From: Paenibacillus_G elgii_A
GTDB taxonomy: Bacteria; Bacillota; Bacilli; Paenibacillales; NBRC-103111
NCBI GenBank assembly: GCA_042219835.1
Contig: JBHJMN010000022.1
Span: forward strand, 31,969-95,968
Direction: 5' to 3'
Length of the DNA: 64,000 nt
The position numbers and the translations under genes are program-made. Every line of letters starts with the position of its first letter. Position 1 is the stretch's first letter. The notes below the pieces were generated by a model, which was not told where the DNA came from, made no database searches, and was given only the letters and a program-made list of their open reading frames with translations. Of this stretch, positions 49,535 to 56,697 are shown piece by piece.

Positions 49535-49692
49535 TTCTTATTTTTCGGCTTCTTGATCGCTTCCATCTGTTTCATTAAAGCTGTCATTTCTTTCTCCAGT
49601 TTTTCCATGTCCTTAAACATGGTCTTCATTTGTTTGTCCTCAGTCAATAATTTGGTAATGCCGTCGAACCAGTCGGATTTGCTGATGCTCAT
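49531..49692 (-). CDS. Small helical protein, 53 residues
   Basis: ATG 49692 (AGGA seven bases upstream) to TAG 49531. After MSISKSDWFDGITKLL the sequence is a continuous charged amphipathic helix (MEKLEKEMTALMKQMEAIKK) with heptad spacing of Met and Leu, so a short coiled coil. The ends of this gene and the convergent 49055 gene overlap. It was found by direct reading. No family recognised. Confidence 0.5.
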   Translation of the reverse strand: MSISKSDWFDGITKLLTEDKQMKTMFKDMEKLEKEMTALMKQMEAIKKPKNKN

Positions 49693-49775
49693 CTGTCCAT
49701 CCTGCCTTTCTTCGCTTGTTTTGTATATCGTACGAAGAAGAGCGGGGCAGGTGTGTGTGTCGGACTGGAAACAAG

Positions 49776-49811
49776 AAAAAAGGCTGACGCCCGACTAGGG
49801 CGCAGCCTTTT
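49776..49811 (-). terminator. Terminator of the aldose-1-epimerase gene
   Basis: On the minus strand, AAAAGGCTGCGCCC / GGGCGTCAGCCTTTTTT with one mismatch, 105 bases after the epimerase stop, ending in six T. Confidence 0.82.
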
Positions 49812-49915
49812 GCTATCCTCCCGCTTAATCGCGGAGCTGGGATAAAAAAAGTCAGCAGCGTGCGCTACTGATGGTTGTCGCTCTTTGCAGCATAAAGGAT
49901 TTTTATGGTTAAACG

Positions 49916-50869
49916 TTATTTGTAAGCGACCTCAAGCTTTACTTCCAGCTCCAGCGAGCCTCCCGGTTCGATGGCCCGGAAGCCCGTCACCTCGGCGGGT
50001 TGATCGATATTCGGCGCATTGGTGACCCAAGTGTACGGCTCCAGGCAGATGAAATCCCGGGCTTCACCCTTCGTATAAACGACCCACTGCTTGAACAGAT
50101 CGGAACCGCTGTAACGGATATCCGCCTTCGGGCCGGACAATATGGCGAGGCAAGGGTAATCCCCGATTTGGAACACGGTGTCCATGTCGTAGCCTTTCAG
50201 CACATCGCCTTTGGGCAGCTTCGCGTACTTGTCGCTGAGCGGCGCGATATGGTCGAGAGGAACGTTCGTTTCGTCCAGCTCCCAGATGCCGATCGCCGGC
50301 AGCTGCAGCGTCCAGTTTTCCGGCTCGCCGTCGAGCAAAAACCACGTATGCAGCCCGTAGCCGAATGGAGCGGACGTTTGGCCGCGGTTGGTCGCTTTCA
50401 GCAGATGACGGAGCGTGCTGCCCCGCAGCTCGTAAGTCACTTCAAGCTCCAACTCATGCGGGAATTGATGCTGCACGTGTGCATCGTCGGCCAGACGAAA
50501 AACGGACGTGATGTAAAGGGCCCCGTCCTTTTCACCGGTGGCAAGTACCGTCCAGGGCTGGCTCTTGATCACGCCGTGGATATGATTGCCGTTCGCGCTG
50601 TTGATCTCGAATTGGTAACTGCGGCCCTCGAATGTGAAGCGGCCATCGCGGATGCGGTTCGGCGGCATCAGAATCGGCGTGCCGTATTGCACCGGCTCGG
50701 CGGCCATCTCGGACGGCGAGGCCGGGACGCGCAGCATCTCGCGCTCCAGCGTTTTGTCCCAAATGCTGTAGACATTGTTGCCGACGGACGGACAAACGCT
50801 GACGATCAGGTGGTCGTTTTCGAGCGTATAGGCTGGTGTTCCCTGCCAGTCGATCTGCTTAATTATCAT
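49916..50869 (-). CDS. Aldose 1-epimerase family protein (GalM-like)
   Basis: 317 residues from ATG 50869 (AAGGAG ten bases upstream). The galactose-mutarotase fold is seen in GTPILMPPNRIRDGRFTF (substrate Asn-Arg), HIHGVIKSQPW (catalytic His), FGYGLHTWFLL (second His) and ICLEPYTWVTNA (catalytic Glu). It interconverts sugar anomers. Relatives include YeaD-like hexose-6-phosphate and uncharacterised epimerases. No sugar operon is adjacent, so the substrate is open. Confidence 0.87.
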   Translation of the reverse strand: MIIKQIDWQGTPAYTLENDHLIVSVCPSVGNNVYSIWDKTLEREMLRVPASPSEMAAEPVQYGTPILMPPNRIRDGRFTFEGRSYQFEINSANGNHIHGVIKSQPWTVLATGEKDGALYITSVFRLADDAHVQHQFPHELELEVTYELRGSTLRHLLKATNRGQTSAPFGYGLHTWFLLDGEPENWTLQLPAIGIWELDETNVPLDHIAPLSDKYAKLPKGDVLKGYDMDTVFQIGDYPCLAILSGPKADIRYSGSDLFKQWVVYTKGEARDFICLEPYTWVTNAPNIDQPAEVTGFRAIEPGGSLELEVKLEVAYK

Positions 50870-50968
50870 TCCGAAAGTTCTCCTTTGTCCGGTAAAATAG
50901 TCCGATCGTAAATCGCTTCTCATTGTACCAGAGGAGCCGGGGACTGTCACCCGGGAATATCGTATTGA

Positions 50969-51118
50969 TCAGGCGCCGAAGTCGAAATTCAGGTACACGT
51001 ACGGCACTTTGGCCGGCTCGGCTTTGGCGATTTTCTCCACCTTCAGCACCATGATGTCGACATCGTTCAACTTCGTTTTTTGAACCGTTCCGGTGACCGT
51101 AACCTAACTGTCGTCCGC
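50969..51118 (-). pseudogene. Decayed 3' end of an unknown gene
   Basis: The minus strand reads GNTLADDS, a stop, then VTVTGTVQKTKLNDVDIMVL and AEPAKVPYVYLNFDFGA to a natural stop at 50969. The smooth, protein-like sequence with an OB-fold-like beta pattern indicates the tail of a former gene. Upstream pieces on the same strand (to about 51260, including a His-rich HGHAHMYAHA stretch) are in other frames. The family could not be named. Confidence 0.45.
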
Positions 51119-51313
51119 CAGCGTATTACCCGGTCGCATTCTCCGCGCCGTTGCAAACAATCGTCCACCCGGCTTAGCGCGCGCGAGCATGAGCATACAT
51201 ATGAGCATGACCATGTCCATACGCATCGTCATGATCCACTCCAGCTCGGTGAAAAAAGACAGCGCAGCCTCTGCAGGAAGCTGGCGGTGGACGTTCCTGT
51301 TCCGATTCCGAGG

Positions 51314-51342
51314 TTGACAAGGGGAGGACGTTTAGGTACAAT
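51314..51342 (+). promoter_or_regulatory. Promoter of the trpS leader
   Basis: Perfect TTGACA (51314-51319), a 17-bp spacer, TACAAT (51337-51342). Transcription should begin near 51350 and enter the T-box leader. Confidence 0.88.
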
Positions 51343-51349
51343 GACGTCT

Positions 51350-51649
51350 AATAAGAGCGATGACGGGAATAAGTAGTCGGCAGGCAAGCTCTGCAGAGAG
51401 CCGGTGGGTGGTGTGAACCGGCGGGCGGCAGCCGAACGAATGGGTCCCTGAGCTGAAGGTTGAACGTGCGCAGACGCACCCGGGCCCGGGGAGCTTCGTA
51501 TCAGCGTTGCGCGCCGGTAGGCCGATCCGGTTTCCTCCCCGTTACAGGAGGCTGAAGGCCCGCGGGATCTGTCTCGGACAGACGTTGCGGGTAAATTAGG
51601 GTGGCACCACGGTCTCTCGTCCCTTGCGGCGGGAGGCCTTTTTGTTTTT
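51350..51649 (+). promoter_or_regulatory. T-box riboswitch (tRNA-Trp) controlling trpS
   Basis: A leader of about 300 bases with the usual order: stem I starting GAGCGATGACGGGAATAAG, the specifier loop with Trp codon TGG at 51441-51443 (context GAATGGGTCC), and the T-box sequence AGGGTGGCACCACGG at 51598-51612. An overlapping terminator follows (51611-51640) with TTTTTGTTTTT. Uncharged tRNA-Trp pairs with the specifier and, by its 3' end, with the TGGCA part of the T-box, forming the antiterminator. The neighbouring gene is trpS, which agrees with the specifier. The exact specifier position is inferred from position and context. Confidence 0.92.
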
Positions 51650-51695
51650 GTCGGGAAGCTTACAGATGGGATAAAAAAAGGAGGCGGACTGCAAA

Positions 51696-52685
51696 ATGTC
51701 CAAATTGAGAGTATTGTCCGGGATGCAGCCCAGCGGTCAGCTGACGCTTGGCAACTATATCGGCGCATTGAAAAATTACGTGAAGCTTCAACATACGCAC
51801 GATTGTTATTTTATGGCGGTAGACCTGCATGCCATTACGGTGCCGCAGGAGCCGGAAAAGCTGAAGGAGCAGTCGGAAGCCGTTGCTGCGCTGTACTTGG
51901 CGGCAGGCATCGATCCGAATGTGGCGACTGTATTCCTGCAATCGACCGTATCTGCGCATGCCGAGCTCGCCTGGCTGCTGACGACGCTCACCTATATGGG
52001 CGAGCTGGAACGCATGACGCAGTTCAAAGACAAATCTGCCGGCAAGGAATCCGTCGGAGCGGGCCTGTTCACTTATCCGTCGCTGATGGCCGCCGACATT
52101 TTGCTGTACGATACGGCTCTTGTCCCGGTCGGCGACGACCAGACGCAGCACTTGGAGCTGACGCGCGATCTGGCGCATCGCTTCAACCAGCGCTACGGCG
52201 ACACGTTTACGATTCCGAAAGGCTACTTCCCCGAAATGGGCGCACGGATTATGTCACTGGATGATGCGTCAAAGAAGATGAGCAAGAGCAGTCCGAACGC
52301 CGGCAGCTACATTGCAATGCTGGATGCCCCGGACGTGATCCGCAAAAAAATAAGCCGGGCCGTAACCGACTCGGGGCGGGAAGTGAAGTTCGACCCGCAA
52401 AACAAGCCGGAGGTCAGCAACTTGATCATCATCTACGCCCAGTGCGCGGACAAGACGATTGCAGAGATCGAAGCGCAGTACGAGGGGCAAGGCTACGGGC
52501 CGTTCAAAAAGGATTTGGCCGAAGCGGTCGTCGCTGTCTTGGAGCCGATCCAGCAGCGGTATGCGGAGATCCGCAGCTCAGGCGAGCTGTACGATACTTT
52601 GCGTCAAGGTAAAGAGCGCGCGGCAGCGCAAGCGGAGCAAATGCTGAAGCGGGTAAAAGAAAAAATGGGCTACGTCGTACTGTAG
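51696..52685 (+). CDS. trpS: Tryptophanyl-tRNA synthetase
   Basis: A 329-residue class Ic synthetase. The HIGH-equivalent is SGMQPSGQLTLGNYIGAL, with ALKNYV following. The active-site region DLHAITVPQ, the specificity block FTYPSLMAADILLYD, VGDDQTQHLELTRDLAHRFN, and KMSKS at about residue 194 (DDASKKMSKSSPN) are present. It charges tRNA-Trp with tryptophan. AAAGGAGG lies nine bases before the ATG. Expression is controlled by the T-box directly upstream. Length is normal. Confidence 0.97.
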   Translation: MSKLRVLSGMQPSGQLTLGNYIGALKNYVKLQHTHDCYFMAVDLHAITVPQEPEKLKEQSEAVAALYLAAGIDPNVATVFLQSTVSAHAELAWLLTTLTYMGELERMTQFKDKSAGKESVGAGLFTYPSLMAADILLYDTALVPVGDDQTQHLELTRDLAHRFNQRYGDTFTIPKGYFPEMGARIMSLDDASKKMSKSSPNAGSYIAMLDAPDVIRKKISRAVTDSGREVKFDPQNKPEVSNLIIIYAQCADKTIAEIEAQYEGQGYGPFKKDLAEAVVAVLEPIQQRYAEIRSSGELYDTLRQGKERAAAQAEQMLKRVKEKMGYVVL

Positions 52686-52693
52686 CCCATCCC

Positions 52694-52737
52694 AGGGCTT
52701 GTCCGAACGAATGGTTACTTCGTTCCGGGCAAGCTCT
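52694..52737. terminator. Hairpin between trpS and the convergent small gene
   Basis: Imperfect stem of about 16 bp (GGGCTTGTCCGAACGAA against TTCGTTCCGGGCAAGCTC). No long T run follows on either strand, so termination is only probable. Confidence 0.5.
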
Positions 52738-52913
52738 TATTCGTTTCGCTTTCTCAGTTTGGCTTTCACGATAAAACCGGCGCCGATAAACAGCAGCGAC
52801 AACAAGCCGAACAGCGCAGCCAGCCAAGGCTTGCCCGTGGCCATAAAGAAGCTGATGCATGCGAGGAGCGCCGTGCCCCCGAAGGCAAAAAACAACCCTA
52901 ATCCTTTCGTCAT
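52737..52913 (-). CDS. Small membrane protein, DUF5325 (YlaF)-like
   Basis: 58 residues, ATG 52913 with GGAG five bases upstream. Two hydrophobic helices (GLGLFFAFGGTALLACISFF and PWLAALFGLLSLLFIGAGFI) and a basic C-terminus (VKAKLRKRNE). The helix-hairpin plus basic end matches my memory of YlaF/DUF5325 proteins of Bacillus (function unknown). It was found by direct reading. Confidence 0.6.
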   Translation of the reverse strand: MTKGLGLFFAFGGTALLACISFFMATGKPWLAALFGLLSLLFIGAGFIVKAKLRKRNE

Positions 52914-53060
52914 AACGACTCCGTACCTGCCTTTCCGATAAAATTTGAAACTGCGATTGATTTTTCAAAAGGGAGTATAAGTTCAGGCATACGACACATA
53001 ATAAGCTTGCAAGCTTGCAAATACATCAAAGACATCATCCCGTTGAAAGGAGTGCTGAAC

Positions 53061-53288
53061 ATGGGTGCAGGACAATCCCGCAGCAGCAATCAATTGGTTG
53101 TACCTCAAGCAAACCAAGCTTTGGAGCAATTGAAGTATGAGGTTGCTCAAGAACTGGGCATTCAAATTCCGCAAGACGGCTACTACGGTTACATGGCTTC
53201 CCGCGACACAGGCGCAATCGGTGGTCACATTACCCGCCGCTTGGTCCAAATCGCCGAGCAAGCCATCTCCGGCGGCGCAGCCCGCTAA
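53061..53288 (+). CDS. Alpha/beta-type small acid-soluble spore protein (second copy)
   Basis: 75 residues, differing from the 48728 protein at only about a dozen positions, mostly near the C-terminus (GYYGYMASRDTGAIGGHITR). ATG 53061 has AAAGGAG eight bases upstream, so earlier in-frame starts are rejected. Same role: coats and straightens spore DNA into an A-like form. Own terminator. Multiple SASP copies are normal in spore formers. Confidence 0.95.
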   Translation: MGAGQSRSSNQLVVPQANQALEQLKYEVAQELGIQIPQDGYYGYMASRDTGAIGGHITRRLVQIAEQAISGGAAR

Positions 53289-53322
53289 CCGCAGGGCTTT
53301 GGAAACAAAGCTTCACGAATAT

Positions 53323-53352
53323 AAGCTCAAGGAGAAATCCTTGAGCTTTTTT
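53323..53352 (+). terminator. Terminator after the second SASP gene
   Basis: A perfect 11-bp stem (AAGCTCAAGGA / TCCTTGAGCTT), loop GAAA, then six T. Confidence 0.92.
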
Positions 53353-53389
53353 CTATGGCAGCAGAAAAAGAGGAGGATGAGCCCGCTTG

Positions 53390-54373
53390 TTAAGCGCCGC
53401 CCATCCGCAGCTTCTTTTCGAGCCGGGAATCGCTGACCCAGCCTACGTACGAATCGATCGGATTCAGCTTTTTGTCCAGCAGCAGCACCGCGACGAACGG
53501 ATACTGCTTGCGGTGCCGGTAGCGTACGTCGGCCCAGCGCACCTCGTATCCCCAGGCGTGCTCCTTCAGCTCGGCGCAGGCATAGGAAGTAAAGTACAGG
53601 AAGCAAGTGATGTTCGGGTGAGCCCTGGATGCCTCCACGGCAGGGTGGACGGCGCAGGAAACCCGGTCGATCCAATGGAACTTGCGGTTTTTGAGCTCCC
53701 CGAGCTGAAACGAACCGTCCTGCTTCCGTTTCACGATCTGCCATTGGTGCAGATGGACCGTCGGAATCAGCGTGTACCGGTCGCCGGGCTCATAAGTCGA
53801 ATCCTGCAGGCGCAGTCCCGACTCAAGCCGGTAGTGGGTCCATGAGCGCCATATATAATAGAGGGCGAGGAAAGCGTATAATATAGGAAACAGAATTTCC
53901 GGGCGCATCAGATGAACGGACCATATAAAAATGGCGAGTACGTGAGACGAGAAAATGATCGGGTCGAAAATGTGAATGATATTCCACGAGACCCATCGCT
54001 CCGAGATCGGGCGAAGCGCCTGGGTTCCATAGGCATTAAACAAATCGGTGAATACGTGAAACGCAACTGCGATAAACACCCACATGGTTACATGCGCCAT
54101 CGGCAAATCGTTAAAGACAAGCCAAAGGATGCCGGAGATAAGCGCTGTCCAAAGCGCCAAAGCAGGCAGCGAGTGAGATAAGCCACGGTGATTTTTAATG
54201 TAAGCGGCGTTTCCTTTCAGCCGCAGGAGCGTATCGGCATCGGGCGCCTGTGAGCCGGCTACCGTTCCGATCAGTACGGCTGTTGAAACCATCGGATCTG
54301 CTGCCACAACCGGATCGACATAAGCCAGGCCCGCAAGGCCGAGCCCGATCACCAGGTGTGTTCCGGTGTCCAT
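53390..54373 (-). CDS. Membrane-bound metal-dependent hydrolase, YfhP/YdjM family
   Basis: 327 residues. The N-terminal half is a polytopic membrane domain with the family's metal-site signature: MDTGTHLVIGLGLAGL, GSQAPDADTLLRLKG, NHRGLSHSLPALALW (HRG-xxHS) and FHVFTDLFNAYGTQAL. The C-terminal half is a soluble domain. YfhP and the LexA-regulated YdjM share this fold (DUF457). The substrate is unproven. Many relatives are annotated as hydrolases by motif only. Stand-alone gene, divergent from the 54476 gene. Confidence 0.87.
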   Translation of the reverse strand: MDTGTHLVIGLGLAGLAYVDPVVAADPMVSTAVLIGTVAGSQAPDADTLLRLKGNAAYIKNHRGLSHSLPALALWTALISGILWLVFNDLPMAHVTMWVFIAVAFHVFTDLFNAYGTQALRPISERWVSWNIIHIFDPIIFSSHVLAIFIWSVHLMRPEILFPILYAFLALYYIWRSWTHYRLESGLRLQDSTYEPGDRYTLIPTVHLHQWQIVKRKQDGSFQLGELKNRKFHWIDRVSCAVHPAVEASRAHPNITCFLYFTSYACAELKEHAWGYEVRWADVRYRHRKQYPFVAVLLLDKKLNPIDSYVGWVSDSRLEKKLRMGGA

Positions 54374-54475
54374 GGACTAACCTCCTGAACGTCTAATTTT
54401 GCAATAGTCTACTCTAGCCCATTACTCTTAGTGTATCATTTTCTTGTCCAAAATAAAGCAAAGGCTGTGAAAAAA

Positions 54476-54799
54476 ATGTGTATCGTTTTTGTCGAATACC
54501 GAATTGATGCGTCATATCAACTCCCATACTTGGCATGGTCTCAGCGGCTGCGCGACGATTTCCCCCAGATGGAGCTGTACGAGGGGACGGATCAGCCGGG
54601 GCTATTCGTGGAGCTGTGGAGCGGGCTTACCGACGATCAATACCGGTTCATGCGGGCCGTCCGTACCCGGAAGGACGAATACGCCGCGAAGCCGGGGACA
54701 TGGGACGGGACTGATCCCGAACGTTGGGCGCCTCTCGAACAGTGGGTGCCGGGCGGGTGTGCCAAAATTCATATTTGGCAGTTCCAAAAAGTCAAATAG
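54476..54799 (+). CDS. Hypothetical protein (107 residues)
   Basis: A small acidic, Trp/Tyr-rich soluble protein (MCIVFVEYRIDASYQLPYLA, then FVELWSGLTDDQYRFM, WAPLEQWVPGGCAKIHIWQF). The alternating strand-helix pattern and length suggest a ferredoxin-like alpha/beta dimer fold such as NIPSNAP or YbaA-like proteins, but no family was recognised. ATG 54476 has AAAGG ten bases upstream. GTG 54467 is an alternative start. About 90 bases separate it from the exporter operon. Confidence 0.55.
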   Translation: MCIVFVEYRIDASYQLPYLAWSQRLRDDFPQMELYEGTDQPGLFVELWSGLTDDQYRFMRAVRTRKDEYAAKPGTWDGTDPERWAPLEQWVPGGCAKIHIWQFQKVK

Positions 54800-54888
54800 T
54801 CCATTTTATAAGGTAAACATATCCATGGTTTCTTCCACCCGATCGCGGTACCCTTACAATAGTCTTCAATTGCGACGGAGGAAAACGG

Positions 54889-56697
54889 ATGGAGAATAAC
54901 AATATATTCTGGTCTCATATTAAGCGGAACCGTTTGCCTTACCTAATGGGCTTTGCATTATTGTCCATATCGTCTATCCTGCAGCTGATCATTCCCTGGC
55001 TGCTCGGACGGTTTACGGACAGCCTTCAAGCAGGCGGGCTGACCTACGATCAGCCGGTCCGTTTCGGCGTCTGGATGATTGCCGCAGGGGTTGGGATCGC
55101 TTTCTTTCGGTCCGTTTCCCGCATTTATTTGTTTCGGCTGTCCAGGCAGTTGGAGATGCGGGTGCGCGGTGAGCTGTTCGTCCACTGGGAGAAGTTGTCG
55201 GCGCAATATTTCAACAATCGGCGGATCGGGGACTTGATGTCGCACGCCATCAGCGACGTCGGGGTCATTCGTGAGGTAACGATGGCGGGATACTTCAACG
55301 TGATGGAAGCGGTGTTTCTGATCGTCGTTTCCGTTGCGGCGATGACGAGCTCGGTCAATCCTTGGCTCACGCTGTTGACGATGCTGCCGCTGCCGCTGCT
55401 CAGCCTGCTCGCCTACCGGTTCAACAAGCGGATTATGCAGCAATCGGCGGATATGCAGTCCGCGATCTCCGATTTGACGAGCCGCGTGCAGGAGTTTACC
55501 GCAGGCATTCGGGTCGTCAAAGCATTCGTACAGGAAAAAGCGGAGCGGGAGCTGTTCACCCAGGATAACCGGCGGGCCGTCGATATGAACCGGCGGTACG
55601 TGCGCTCGAATTCGTTATTCGGAGCGCTCAGCGCCGGGATTGTCGGACTCAGCTTCCTCGTCTCGGTCGTGCTCGGCGGCATCATGGTGATGAAAGACAT
55701 CATTACGCTCGGCGAATTCGTCGCTTTCAATACGTATTTGTCGCTGCTTATGGGGCCGATCGAAAGCTTGGGCCGGGTCGTCAATCTGCTTCAGCGCGGG
55801 AAAGCGTCCGAGCTGCGGCTGCTGGAAATTTTCAACACGCAGCCGGACGTGGTGGACGACGTTGTCGTGAAGCCGGAGATTCAAACGATCGGCGGTGAGA
55901 TCGAGATCCGCGATTTGACGTTTTTTTACCCTGAAGCGAAGCGGCCCTCCCTCCGGAACGTCTCCCTCAAGGTGCCGAAGGGCTCCAGTCTCGCTATCGT
56001 GGGCCGGGTCGGCAGCGGCAAAAGCACGCTGGCGCATCTGCTCGTGCGGCTGTACAACCCGCCGAAAGGGACGGTGTTTATCGACGGGCATGATATTCAC
56101 GAAATTCCGCTGCGGACGCTGCGCGGCCAGATCGGCATCGTGCCGCAGGACCAGTTCCTGTTCTCGTCCACAATCCGGGACAACATCGGATTCGATCCGA
56201 AGCCTTACAGCGACGAGCAGATCGTCGAAGCGGCTAAGATCGCCCAAGTGTACGAAAATATCGTCGAATTTCCGAATCAGCTCGATACGGCGCTCGGCGA
56301 GCGCGGCATCTCGCTGTCGGGCGGGCAGCGCCAGCGGGTAAGCATCGCGCGGGCCGTGATCAAGAAGCCGTCGGTGCTGATCTTCGACGACAGTTTGTCC
56401 GCGGTCGATACGATTACGGAGGATCTCATCCTCGAAGGGCTCGAATCCGTGATGAACCGGCGCACGACGATCATTATCGGGCACCGGATCTCGTCGGTGC
56501 AGAGCGCCGACCAAATCGTCGTCATGGACGAAGGCCGCATCGTCGAGCGCGGCAATCACGAGCAGTTGCTGGCAGGGGACGGCATTTACGCCGACATGTA
56601 TCATAAGCAACTGCTGGATCAGGAAGCTAAGCGGGAGGGCGTACAGGAGCGGAATGCCGCTGCTTCGCGGCTGATGCGGGGAGGGGCAGGCGCATGA
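54889..56697 (+). CDS. Heterodimeric ABC exporter subunit, YheI/BmrC-like
   Basis: 602 residues: six membrane helices (1-320), then an ATPase domain with Walker A GRVGSGKST (~371), Q-loop PQDQFLFS, canonical signature LSGGQRQRVS, and Walker B LIFDDSLSAVD, where the catalytic Glu is replaced by Asp, as in the degenerate site of BmrC. The switch His is in IIGHRISSV. With the next gene it should form a multidrug or lipid-type exporter like B. subtilis BmrCD. RBS CGGAGGA. The downstream ATG overlaps its stop (ATGA). Confidence 0.9.
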   Translation: MENNNIFWSHIKRNRLPYLMGFALLSISSILQLIIPWLLGRFTDSLQAGGLTYDQPVRFGVWMIAAGVGIAFFRSVSRIYLFRLSRQLEMRVRGELFVHWEKLSAQYFNNRRIGDLMSHAISDVGVIREVTMAGYFNVMEAVFLIVVSVAAMTSSVNPWLTLLTMLPLPLLSLLAYRFNKRIMQQSADMQSAISDLTSRVQEFTAGIRVVKAFVQEKAERELFTQDNRRAVDMNRRYVRSNSLFGALSAGIVGLSFLVSVVLGGIMVMKDIITLGEFVAFNTYLSLLMGPIESLGRVVNLLQRGKASELRLLEIFNTQPDVVDDVVVKPEIQTIGGEIEIRDLTFFYPEAKRPSLRNVSLKVPKGSSLAIVGRVGSGKSTLAHLLVRLYNPPKGTVFIDGHDIHEIPLRTLRGQIGIVPQDQFLFSSTIRDNIGFDPKPYSDEQIVEAAKIAQVYENIVEFPNQLDTALGERGISLSGGQRQRVSIARAVIKKPSVLIFDDSLSAVDTITEDLILEGLESVMNRRTTIIIGHRISSVQSADQIVVMDEGRIVERGNHEQLLAGDGIYADMYHKQLLDQEAKREGVQERNAAASRLMRGGAGA

